A DNA stretch of 64,000 nt from Nostoc sp. RI_552. GTDB taxonomy: Bacteria; Cyanobacteriota; Cyanobacteriia; Cyanobacteriales; Nostocaceae. Positions 53,698 through 61,973 of the stretch are shown piece by piece. Every line of letters begins with the position of its first letter. The stretch's first letter is position 1. Location: positions 1 to 64,000 of the forward strand of contig WGNO01000018.1 in the NCBI GenBank assembly GCA_016124525.1, in the 5' to 3' direction. Made by a program: the position numbers and the translations under genes. The notes beneath the pieces were generated by a model. It saw nothing but the letters and a program-made list of their open reading frames with translations. It had not been told where the DNA came from and did not search any database.

Positions 53698-54369
53698 TTG
53701 ACACTGAAAGGCTTTAAACTCAAAGGCGTTGAGCTTCTGATTGGCCCCATGGCCGCACTTCTCGGCTTTGTCTATTTGTTACAATGGTACATAGATGGAG
53801 ATTTGCAATCGCCTGGCGATCCTGTGTTTAGAGTCCAACAGCCGCCTTTGGTGATGAAAGGGGGTGATCCTTATGTTCGGGCTTTGATGCGAACCATCTC
53901 GGCTAGTGAAGCAAATAGTGATCGTCCTTATTCTCTTTTGTATGGTGGACAGCAGGTGAATAGTCTCAGCCGTCATCCAGAGATATGTGTGACCATCGTC
54001 ACAGGACCAAATCAGGGCAATTGTTCTACTGCGGCTGGGAGATACCAAATTATTAATCAGACTTGGTATGATATTGCTCCTCGCTATCATCCCAACCCTC
54101 CCATGCAGATGATGTTTTGGTCTGCTTATAGTTTTGAAGCTGTGTATCAAGATGTAGTGGTTTACCGTTGGTTAAATGATACAAAAGTTTGGCGAACTGA
54201 TATTTCTCAACTATTACGAAAGGGGAAAATTGACGATGTTTTGCGCCTACTTTCCCCCACTTGGACGAGTTTGGGATACGGTATAGAAACTAATTCAATT
54301 AGTGGTTCTTTACCTAGTATTTACAAGAAAATGTTACAGGAGGAATTAAGGGCTACTAAGGGTATTTAG
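53698..54369 (+). CDS. Membrane-anchored lysozyme-like glycoside hydrolase (GH104-like)
   Basis: The C-terminal part resembles lambda-type endolysins. A catalytic Glu is in TISASEANSD, the motif YSLLYGGQQV follows, then SRHPEI and GNCSTAAGRYQIINQTWYD, which is the usual CSTAAGRYQ signature. The N-terminus has one hydrophobic helix (GPMAALLGFVYLLQW), so the enzyme is probably anchored facing the periplasm and may cut peptidoglycan. The start is unclear. AAGGAG ends one base before the TTG at 53698, too close; a CTG at 53704 fits the spacing better, and the first ATG is at 53749. No phage genes are nearby. Confidence 0.75.
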   Translation: MTLKGFKLKGVELLIGPMAALLGFVYLLQWYIDGDLQSPGDPVFRVQQPPLVMKGGDPYVRALMRTISASEANSDRPYSLLYGGQQVNSLSRHPEICVTIVTGPNQGNCSTAAGRYQIINQTWYDIAPRYHPNPPMQMMFWSAYSFEAVYQDVVVYRWLNDTKVWRTDISQLLRKGKIDDVLRLLSPTWTSLGYGIETNSISGSLPSIYKKMLQEELRATKGI

Positions 54370-54385
54370 GTGAAACAACTGCATT

Positions 54386-56170
54386 TTAAATATTGGCAAA
54401 TTCGTCAAATTCAGATAGGGGAGCAATGCTATATCTACCTAGTTTGTCTTGAGTTACTAGACCTAAAGAAAGTAATTCTCTATCAATAAACAACTTTGTA
54501 GCTTTACCACCTGCATCAATTTTGGCGTTAATTAACTGCATGGCATAGCAGATAGTGTCATAAACTCTTTGAGGGTTAATAGCAGTTGTAATAGGTTGAT
54601 ATCTGCTGACGGATTCACAAAGTCGGTAAACACCATGTTCTTTAGATTGTGGGTAATCATAATGGTTGACAGCTCGTGGTAAAAAATATCCAGCAGTAAT
54701 TGGCTGTTTTCCTGATGGTCTTACACAAGAGTAACTGCAATCACCTATAGTATCAGCAGCTATACTTCCAGGCATAAACCGCATAACATTAAAATTCAAA
54801 AAATCTGGATTACATTTTTCAATCCCAAAGCGTATTGCTTGGATGTCATCTGCAAGGGTGGTTGTTTCATAACCAAGAATTTCAGTTTGGTCAGCATTAA
54901 GTTTAGCTTTTGGTAAACCTAAAATCAAGAAATAACTACTAGGTAGTCCTGCTAAATTCATAGCCTCAAAGACTTTAATAATTTTCTGTGGATACTCAAA
55001 AGCTTGTTTAATTTGACTTAAGGTAGAACCATTAAACTTATGACAGGCTAAAGATACTTCTGGTAAAGTATGCTCAACCCCAAAAAACATATAGACGCAA
55101 TTATGTTCTACTAGATACTGTATTCCCTCATAGTTAATTTTGTCGATGCGAGTGTTTGAACCCCAAACGAATCCTTCTTCCTTAAGAATCTTTGCTTCTT
55201 GTTTAGCAGCTAGCTCATGAACTGTAAAAGTATCAACATCTAGATAGACTGCTTGATAACCACGTTTTTTTAGTTGCTGTAATTGTCGGCGAAAAGAGGC
55301 TTCACTTAATCTAACAACATTATTACTTTCTTTACTTTTATTACAGAAACCACATTGCCAAGGACATCCTCGCTGAGTAAAAATTTGGGCTGTTTTTAAT
55401 TGTCTACCTTCTGGAGATTTAAAAATGTCCATATCATGTATTTCTGGTATATGAATTAAACCAAAGTTCTGGTCAATATCATCAAAATTATTTACTCTGG
55501 GGGCAATGGCATGATGAAAGACAGGATTTTCTCTATCACTATGATTATCAAGATTAACACTATGGAAATTACCATCTTGATTTATGAAACACAACCCTGG
55601 TAAGTGCTTCTGCTGTTGATAAAATGTACCTTTAGCAACTGCGTAAGCAATTTCTATAATTGATTCTTCGCCTTCGCCATCACAAAAGGCTGTAATCCAA
55701 GGTGTGATTCTGGCAATATCTGCAACACTTTTAGTTGCATAACCACCAACTAAAATTGGTACATTTTCTTTACCTGATTTCCTAAGTTCTGTAAAGATTT
55801 TGTGACTATGCTCGTCGATTTCTGGCCATTGACTTGTTAAACAACCAGCAAAAACAATTAAGTCAGCGTTTCTTGTTTCATCAAGAACATCATCAAAACT
55901 TAAATCACGGCGTTCTAAATCTAGCTGTACAACTTGGCTAAACCCAGCGTTAACTAAACTAGAAGCTAGAACGGGCAGGGCTTTATTAGCTCCATTAAAG
56001 CTTCTGTGTTTAATAAACTCACCAATCAACACAATTTTAATGGAATTGATGTGATTGGATGTTTGTTTGATGAGAGACTGAGATGATAACACTATTACAT
56101 ACCTAAAATGATTATTTTGACATGGTGTAATGCACTGGGTATTTAGAGTAATAAATATTTTTTTTAACAT
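54386..56170 (-). CDS. B12-binding-domain radical SAM protein of unknown function
   Basis: The 594-residue protein has an N-terminal B12-binding-like Rossmann domain (about residues 45-190; KIVLIGEFIKHRSFNGANKA, DLIVFAGCLTSQ, PILVGGYAT). The radical SAM core follows, with the cluster motif CPWQCGFC (CxxxCxxC, near residue 275), and the strand VYLDVDTFTVHE and SYFLILGLP lie on the barrel. A C-terminal domain of about 110 residues is not recognised. Members of this class are methyltransferases or other C-C bond enzymes, but the substrate is unknown. The gene starts 32 bp after the WD40 gene on the same strand, so it is the third gene of a STAND-WD40-radical SAM unit. Confidence 0.8.
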   Translation of the reverse strand: MLKKIFITLNTQCITPCQNNHFRYVIVLSSQSLIKQTSNHINSIKIVLIGEFIKHRSFNGANKALPVLASSLVNAGFSQVVQLDLERRDLSFDDVLDETRNADLIVFAGCLTSQWPEIDEHSHKIFTELRKSGKENVPILVGGYATKSVADIARITPWITAFCDGEGEESIIEIAYAVAKGTFYQQQKHLPGLCFINQDGNFHSVNLDNHSDRENPVFHHAIAPRVNNFDDIDQNFGLIHIPEIHDMDIFKSPEGRQLKTAQIFTQRGCPWQCGFCNKSKESNNVVRLSEASFRRQLQQLKKRGYQAVYLDVDTFTVHELAAKQEAKILKEEGFVWGSNTRIDKINYEGIQYLVEHNCVYMFFGVEHTLPEVSLACHKFNGSTLSQIKQAFEYPQKIIKVFEAMNLAGLPSSYFLILGLPKAKLNADQTEILGYETTTLADDIQAIRFGIEKCNPDFLNFNVMRFMPGSIAADTIGDCSYSCVRPSGKQPITAGYFLPRAVNHYDYPQSKEHGVYRLCESVSRYQPITTAINPQRVYDTICYAMQLINAKIDAGGKATKLFIDRELLSLGLVTQDKLGRYSIAPLSEFDEFANI

Positions 56171-56202
56171 AGAAAAAAACTACTGCCTGAAAGCTGAGTA
56201 AT

Positions 56203-58437
56203 TCACTCCACAGCACCCAACATTTTTAAAGAAGCTCTTTCGGCGTCCGTTAAGCCTGTAGTACCGCTAATATCCATACGTTCATAAAAGCGATCTTGTT
56301 TAAGCCCTCGTAATCGGCTATAAGTTTGCATATCCCACAGTTGAATTTTTTCGTCTTCACCGCCGCTAGCCAATAACTTGCCATCGGGACTGAAAGCTAG
56401 AGAGCGAATCGCTGCTGTATGTCCCAATTTGAGGATTTCTAGACACTCACCTGTACTCACTTGCCACAGGATCACAGTGGTGTCAGCACCAGCAGTAGCT
56501 AAAATTTCTCCATTGGGACTAAATACCACTGAGTAAACTGGTTGATTATGCCCTGTTAGGGTTTGATTACATTTCCCTGTGGTCAGATTCCATAACTTCA
56601 CAGTATGGTCTTTGCTACCACTGGCTAAAAGTTGCCCGTGGGGACTGAATGCTACTGACCAAATCATGTCTTGATGGTCTGTGAAAGTTTGGATGCACTT
56701 TTGGGTGGTGATATCCCAAAGTTTAATTTGACTGTCAGCACTGCCACTTGCCAAAATATTTCCATTGGGATGAAAGGCCACTGTCCATACCCAATGGCTA
56801 TGTCCTTTGATTTTTTTGAGACACTCTCCGCTAGAAATATCCCAGATGCGAATGCTGCGGTCTTCGCTACTACTGACTAAAGTTTGCCCATCAGGACTAA
56901 ACGCAACTGTCCACACCCAGTTACTATGTCCGGTTAAGGTTTGCAGACATTTGCCATGGTGAATATCTGTGAGGTCCCACAGTTTGATAGTGTTGTCAGC
57001 ACTACCACTGGCGAGTATTTGACCGTGGGGATGAAAGGCAATAGAACGAATGCGTCCTTGATGTTCTCTAAGAACGTGGCATTCTCCTGTTTGTAAGTTC
57101 CACAGACCGATAGTGTAGTCATCCCGTCCACTGGCTAAGATTTGACTGTTGGGACTAAATGCTACGGAATAGACATCACGGGTATAGCCTTGCAAAACAT
57201 TAAGGCAATTGCCTGTATTTACGTCCCAGAGCCTGGCTGTTTGGTCGTCGCTGCAACTGATTAGGGTGTAACCATCAGGACTAAAAGCGATGGCCCACAC
57301 CTGGCTGTAATGACCTTGTAAGGTTTTCAAGCATTGACCCCGTTGGGTATCCCAGAGTTTAATTATTCTGTCTTCACCACAACTAGCGACAATTTCCCCA
57401 TCGGGACTAAAACGCACGGAATAAATTTTTTTAGTATGTCCCTCCCACACTTGTTGACATTGACCTGTATTGACATCCCACAATCTTAAGGTGAGGTCTC
57501 TACTACCACTGGCTAGTGTTTTTCCATCGGGACTGAAGGCTACTGAGTGAACATCACTACCATGACCATTCCAGGTTTTTAGACATCTACCTGTGTTGAT
57601 ATCCCAGAGCTTAATTGTGTTGTCAGCACTACCACTCGCGAGTAAAAGATTATTTTCATTAGTTGGAGATGGTTGGAAGGTGACAGACCACACCCAGCCA
57701 TCATGACCACGGAGTGTTTGCTGACAAACTCCCGTAGCAATGTCCCAAATTTTAATAGTTTGGTCTTCACCAGTACTAGCTAAAAGAGAACCATCGGGAC
57801 TAAAAGCTACTGAGTAAACTTTATTGGTATGTTCTTTGAGGGTATGTAGACATTCACCTGTTTGCACATCCCAGAGTTTAACTGTGTAGTCAGCACTACC
57901 ACTGGCCAAAATTTTATTGTCTGGGCTAAAGCTAAAAGCCCAAACCCAGTCAGTATGACCAGTATAAATACGAATTTGCCTAGTATCACCAGCTAGCCAT
58001 AGACGAATTTCTCCGGTCATTAAACCTGTAGCAAAGAATTTGCCATCAGGACTAAATCTCACAGAAACCATACTAGACATGGTTTCGGTAAACACGGACC
58101 CAGTTAAATCCCCATTGGCGAAACTGGTGTCTTTTAAGTTGACATCTTTGAAATAGGCTTGCCAAATTGTCAAACCGGAAAAATCCCGCCCACTTAAATC
58201 AATGTGAATATCCTGCTGGGATTTATCTATTTGCAGTTGTCGCAGTAGATTGATTAAGTTACCAGCGGCATAACCTTTGGTTGGCGGCGACTCCTGCTGT
58301 AAGGTCCTCAGTATTCGCCGTAGATGAGATTCTAGTTGTTTGGTTGTACCGAAAGCTTGAATGAGCTTTTGTTTTACAGGTTCTAGTATCAGCCGTTCTT
58401 GGATTTGTCGGATATAATCAAGTGATCGCGCCTGCAT
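56203..58437 (-). CDS. WD40-repeat protein, C-terminal part of a split STAND protein
   Basis: The 744-residue frame starts at the ATG at 58437, which shares one base with the NB-ARC stop (TAATG). Residues 1-75 are helical, about 76-115 form a short pentapeptide-like segment (DLSGRDFSGLTIWQ, then DTSFANGDLTGSVF), and from about 118 to 710 there are 14 WD40 repeats (first MVSVRFSPDG, last AIRSLAFSPDG), enough for two seven-bladed propellers. This matches the C-terminal two thirds of cyanobacterial NB-ARC-WD40 proteins. In these STAND proteins the propeller is thought to sense a ligand. It is followed by a radical SAM gene. Confidence 0.92.
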   Translation of the reverse strand: MQARSLDYIRQIQERLILEPVKQKLIQAFGTTKQLESHLRRILRTLQQESPPTKGYAAGNLINLLRQLQIDKSQQDIHIDLSGRDFSGLTIWQAYFKDVNLKDTSFANGDLTGSVFTETMSSMVSVRFSPDGKFFATGLMTGEIRLWLAGDTRQIRIYTGHTDWVWAFSFSPDNKILASGSADYTVKLWDVQTGECLHTLKEHTNKVYSVAFSPDGSLLASTGEDQTIKIWDIATGVCQQTLRGHDGWVWSVTFQPSPTNENNLLLASGSADNTIKLWDINTGRCLKTWNGHGSDVHSVAFSPDGKTLASGSRDLTLRLWDVNTGQCQQVWEGHTKKIYSVRFSPDGEIVASCGEDRIIKLWDTQRGQCLKTLQGHYSQVWAIAFSPDGYTLISCSDDQTARLWDVNTGNCLNVLQGYTRDVYSVAFSPNSQILASGRDDYTIGLWNLQTGECHVLREHQGRIRSIAFHPHGQILASGSADNTIKLWDLTDIHHGKCLQTLTGHSNWVWTVAFSPDGQTLVSSSEDRSIRIWDISSGECLKKIKGHSHWVWTVAFHPNGNILASGSADSQIKLWDITTQKCIQTFTDHQDMIWSVAFSPHGQLLASGSKDHTVKLWNLTTGKCNQTLTGHNQPVYSVVFSPNGEILATAGADTTVILWQVSTGECLEILKLGHTAAIRSLAFSPDGKLLASGGEDEKIQLWDMQTYSRLRGLKQDRFYERMDISGTTGLTDAERASLKMLGAVE

Positions 58438-59828
58438 TAAAGGGTAACCATTGACAAACTCTGGTTTTTTTTTTCGATCAAATCATCAGTGACCTGTTCA
58501 ATATAACGTTTGGTCACATATTCCATGACTACAGATTGTTGGCGGAATCTAGTGGTGCTTGCTTCTTTTTCAATCAGCGATCGGCGCAATAATGACTCCA
58601 CAACTTCCAGGATGTTAGATTCTGCAGCTGTGCTTCTTAAATCATTTTTCAGTTGTGGTAAAGAAACATATTCACGATGTATTGCAAACTTATACATCAC
58701 TTGTTTTTCTAAATCTGACAAGCGTTTAAATTGCGTATCTAGCAGGATGCGAATATCTCCGTAAACAGCGACGTTTGATTCTTCAATTTCTTTTAAAAAT
58801 TCTTTGATATTATTGCTAAATAAGTCATAAACTGTAGTTGCGACTATTTTTAACGCTAGAGGATTACCAGAATATTTTGTGACTAATGTTTGCAATTCTT
58901 CATTAGTACAATTGCATCCTTTGTCAAGCATAATTTCTCTAGCTTCTGCTAAATTGAGACTAGATAATTGCAAAACTTTAACTGGCAGATTTTTACCTTC
59001 TAGTGCAGCTACTTCTTTTGGTTTTTCCCGACTAGTTAATAGCAAGCAACTTTTATGAGATGCTTCTGCTACTTTTTTAAAAAAGTAGCCATAATTTTCA
59101 TAGCCAGGTTCATATTCACCTGCCCATTCTTGGGTTTTACCTTCGCCACTGCGTAGCACTGATTCGACATTATCTAAAATCACTAAATATCGATGTTTTC
59201 TTAACATTTCAATTAGTAACAGTATTTTATCGTTTTCACTAACTTGTAAGTAATGTTCGCGATCAATCGGTAACAATCGCAAAATTTGGGTCAGAATCTC
59301 CTGTAATGGTGGTGCATTGCGAAGCGATCGCCAAATGAGATAATCAAATTGTGGCTGGACTTGTTTAGCGATTTTCGCCGCTATTACCGTCTTGCCAATT
59401 CCACCCATTCCTAATATTGCTACCAAACGGCATCTGAGGTAATCATTACCAACTATCCATTCCTCTAATTCCCGAATTTCTGTTTCCCGACCACGAAATC
59501 CTTCTACATCCACTGCTTCACCCCAGTCTTGTGTTGATGAAGTGACATTTTTTTCATTAATACCTTGGTACTGGGCATATAGCTTTTGTTTCAGATTATG
59601 AATTTTTTTATTACCGCTTCCTTCTATGCCTAATTTGCGATAGCTTTCTCCTAATCTTTTTCTCACGGCTGGTTGAGAAATTTTTAGTTTTACGGCAATT
59701 TCTGCACCCGAATAACCGTTTAATGCCAGAATTAAAGCATCTAACTCTGTTTTGGTCACACCATGTTTATTCGCAACTTCAGTAATAAAGTCATCAGGAA
59801 ACAGAGGCATATGATCTGCGCTCTTCAT
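58437..59828 (-). CDS. NB-ARC (STAND) ATPase with N-terminal helix-turn-helix, split from WD40 part
   Basis: The 463-residue protein starts with a helix-turn-helix-like domain (about residues 15-70, LILALNGYSGAEIAVKLKIS; LuxR-type recognition helix AVRKRLG). The NB-ARC domain follows, with Walker A GMGGIGKT (140-147), Walker B YLVILDN (about 214-220) and the GxP motif NPLALK, then a winged-helix segment ending near VMEYVTKRYIEQ. In related proteins such ATPases continue directly into a linker and WD40 repeats. Here the frame ends 9 residues after a run of ten A (58465-58474). Adding one A would join it to the next frame. It heads the unit and is divergent from a small orphan gene. Confidence 0.92.
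   Translation of the reverse strand: MKSADHMPLFPDDFITEVANKHGVTKTELDALILALNGYSGAEIAVKLKISQPAVRKRLGESYRKLGIEGSGNKKIHNLKQKLYAQYQGINEKNVTSSTQDWGEAVDVEGFRGRETEIRELEEWIVGNDYLRCRLVAILGMGGIGKTVIAAKIAKQVQPQFDYLIWRSLRNAPPLQEILTQILRLLPIDREHYLQVSENDKILLLIEMLRKHRYLVILDNVESVLRSGEGKTQEWAGEYEPGYENYGYFFKKVAEASHKSCLLLTSREKPKEVAALEGKNLPVKVLQLSSLNLAEAREIMLDKGCNCTNEELQTLVTKYSGNPLALKIVATTVYDLFSNNIKEFLKEIEESNVAVYGDIRILLDTQFKRLSDLEKQVMYKFAIHREYVSLPQLKNDLRSTAAESNILEVVESLLRRSLIEKEASTTRFRQQSVVMEYVTKRYIEQVTDDLIEKKNQSLSMVTL
58465..58474 (-). repeat. Run of ten A (coding strand) at the split point of the STAND gene
   Basis: On the minus strand the codons are GAA AAA AAA AAC, then eight more codons to TAA. With eleven A the frame reads EKKKPEFVNGYPLMQARS and runs on into the WD40 protein without a stop. 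Homopolymers of nine or more A are known sites for transcriptional slippage and for replication-slippage indels. Confidence 0.9.
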
Positions 59829-60203
59829 CTTATCTAAGCTCCACAGTATATCTGTTAATTATAAGTATGTGAGAATATTCTTTTATAGCATAACTTTGAA
59901 TTTTAGAAAAGAGTATTGTTTAACTTTTCTCTAAGTTTCACATTAACTACACAACAAATACACAACTGTTCCATCAAATTCCTCTCTACCGGAAGATTTT
60001 TTGTATTAAAAAATACTTATTTCCTGGTTTTGTATATTTACGTGAGAAAAAAAACATGCGACTCTCACGTTAGTAAAAAAATATTCTTATTAAGTGCTTG
60101 CTTTTTAGTAGAGATGTGTGTATCGTATAGCTATGTACTTCCATGTGAGTTATACATACATATAAGTCTCAAGCTCAACAGCCAACATCATGGAGTGGTG
60201 AAA
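59829..60203. promoter_or_regulatory. Divergent upstream region with long-loop inverted repeat
   Basis: This is 375 bp of AT-rich DNA between the NB-ARC gene and the small orphan gene. An 8-bp inverted repeat ACGTGAGA (60040-60047) / TCTCACGT (60063-60070) with a 15-base loop lies near the middle. The open frame from 59916 is continuous with the orphan gene, but its first 96 codons are low-complexity and Met is better placed at 60204. Confidence 0.45.
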
Positions 60204-60605
60204 ATGCACAGCTTCTCACGATTGCCAGACTTTATTAGGAGTGCCAATAACATCACAACCATCTTGAAAATAGGAGAACAAAACCCAAAACCTCCAGTTG
60301 AAATCACATCGCCAGAACGAGAAAATCTAAGATTTTTACCTAAAACGAACCATTTCCACACAATTGAGTTACCACTGGTCTTTTCTCACATGAGCTTTCT
60401 GCTCATCGAAACCTTGTCAGAAACTCAACATGGTGAATTGGTTATTTCTAGTAAAAAAGGCAAATATGAAACTATGGTTGAACTAAGTGGTCATATCAGC
60501 CACCGTTACAATTTAAGTTCACAAGAACTGCAACAACTTCAACAATTGCATGACTACATTCTTGAAACATGGATAGCTTGGAGGCAGTCATACAAAGCAA
60601 GATAA
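60204..60605 (+). CDS. Hypothetical protein, unrecognised
   Basis: The 133-residue protein starts at the ATG at 60204 (MHSFSRLPDFIRSANNI), with GGAG nine bases upstream. It has a Pro-rich middle (NPKPPVEITSPERE) and a helical C-terminal half rich in Gln and Leu (SSQELQQLQQLHDYILE). There is no signal peptide, membrane helix or recognisable motif. It is divergent from the NB-ARC gene and is followed by a hairpin with a T-rich tail. Whether it belongs to the STAND unit is unknown. Confidence 0.55.
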   Translation: MHSFSRLPDFIRSANNITTILKIGEQNPKPPVEITSPERENLRFLPKTNHFHTIELPLVFSHMSFLLIETLSETQHGELVISSKKGKYETMVELSGHISHRYNLSSQELQQLQQLHDYILETWIAWRQSYKAR

Positions 60606-60701
60606 TTCCCTACATAGTTATTACTAGGTGAATGAGCTATCAACACAATTAAATATCTGATTGTCTCAAGACATTTGGCTTTTGATAAATGAGAAGTTTA
60701 C

Positions 60702-60735
60702 AAGCCGGAGGTGTAGTTTATACATTGCCCGGCTT
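60702..60735 (+). terminator. Likely Rho-independent terminator
   Basis: The 7-bp stem AAGCCGG (60702-60708) / CCGGCTT (60729-60735) is followed by TTTGTTTAGG. The loop is long (20 bases). It lies about 100 bp after the orphan gene stop and before the next small gene. Confidence 0.55.
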
Positions 60736-60771
60736 TTTGTTTAGGTTTATTTAATACTGGAGGAAAGTCTA

Positions 60772-61077
60772 ATGAATATCAACGAAAAGCATGACAGCTA
60801 TGTTGTTGAATTCTTTACTGAGGACAGTGAAAAAATTATGAAAACTAATCTCAAAGAAAACCGCAATTCACTGTTAATTTTGACTGGAAAAGGATTGAAG
60901 TATTTTTTGTTGACCTTGGCTAGTTTTGCGATTTCTTTAGTTATCTTTCAAATTTTAGGTATATCCTCACTTGCTCAAACCCTGGGGTCTTTCAATGTCT
61001 GGATCTGGTTTGCACGGGTTGCAGGCTTGTTATTTGCATTGTTTGCTCTTGCCATGATTGTTGAGTCTTGGCGTTAA
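60772..61077 (+). CDS. Small two-helix membrane protein, unknown
   Basis: The 101-residue protein starts at the ATG at 60772, with GGAGG nine bases upstream. An N-terminal hydrophilic part of about 40 residues (MNINEKHDSYVVEFFTEDSE) is followed by two transmembrane helices (FLLTLASFAISLVIFQIL and IWFARVAGLLFALFALAMI). No family is recognised. Its last codon overlaps the convergent menH stop by 4 bases. Confidence 0.6.
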   Translation: MNINEKHDSYVVEFFTEDSEKIMKTNLKENRNSLLILTGKGLKYFLLTLASFAISLVIFQILGISSLAQTLGSFNVWIWFARVAGLLFALFALAMIVESWR

Positions 61078-61892
61078 GCTGGTATAAAATCTTTGATACT
61101 TTTCACAAATTGTTCAGTTTTTTCTAAATGAATATTATGCCCAGCATGATTAATGACTCTTAGCTGGGCAAGTTTAGTGATTTGAGCTATTTCTGTATTG
61201 ATAGCTATAAATTTTTCATCATATTCCCCAGCTAATAACAGCAAAGGTGTTGTATTTTCTTTCAGTTTTGCCCATAAAGAGGGTTGATTACCAGTACCCA
61301 TAAATTGCAATGATTTAGTTAATTCAATTGGATTATTCCCCAAGCGACTTTGTAACATAATCTCAAATTGAGGATGATTTTTAATTGAGCCAAAGATTGG
61401 TTGACTATACCAATTTTGTAAAAAAGCAGCAAAATCTAATTTGCCAACACTGCGTGCTAATTTCCTAGCTATTTGAGCATCAAGTTTAACTCTTGCTAAC
61501 CTTTCTATTTCTGTTGCTAAACCTGGGGATGATGATTCTAGGACAACCTGAGCAAATCTCTCTGGAAAATACAGGGTGAGATATAAGGCTAATCTTCCAC
61601 CCATTGAATAACCTACTAAAAAGCATTGGTTAATTTTTAACTCTTGTAGTAAATTAATTACACCATGAGCCACATTTTCCATTTTATAGTATTCATCCCC
61701 ACCCAATACTTGAGTTTTTCCATGTCCAGGTAAATCAACTGTGAGAAAAGAAAATTCATTAGCAAGTAACTTAATTACCTCATCAAATTCGTTTATATTA
61801 CCAATAAAACCATGCAAAAACAGAATAATCGGTTTATTTAAATTTTTAATAAAATGATAGTTAATATTATATTTTGCTGATTCAAAAATCAA
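61074..61892 (-). CDS. menH: 2-succinyl-6-hydroxy-2,4-cyclohexadiene-1-carboxylate synthase, MenH-like
   Basis: The 272-residue alpha/beta hydrolase has the oxyanion region LFLHGFIGNINEFD, DLPGHGKT, the nucleophile elbow GYSMGGRLALY, the MenH-type segment ESSSPGL, a late acid in AGEYDEKF and the catalytic histidine in NHAGHNIHLE. In cyanobacteria this enzyme serves phylloquinone (menaquinone-type) synthesis for photosystem I. Family resemblance is good, but alpha/beta hydrolases are easily misassigned. It is on the minus strand, downstream of mutL by about 80 bp. Confidence 0.78.
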   Translation of the reverse strand: MIFESAKYNINYHFIKNLNKPIILFLHGFIGNINEFDEVIKLLANEFSFLTVDLPGHGKTQVLGGDEYYKMENVAHGVINLLQELKINQCFLVGYSMGGRLALYLTLYFPERFAQVVLESSSPGLATEIERLARVKLDAQIARKLARSVGKLDFAAFLQNWYSQPIFGSIKNHPQFEIMLQSRLGNNPIELTKSLQFMGTGNQPSLWAKLKENTTPLLLLAGEYDEKFIAINTEIAQITKLAQLRVINHAGHNIHLEKTEQFVKSIKDFIPA

Positions 61893-61973
61893 AATATCTC
61901 CTGATATTTATTTTAAAAATTAAATTTTAAGTTGCCTAATGTAAGATTTATGAGTCAGATTCGGGTATAAAAT

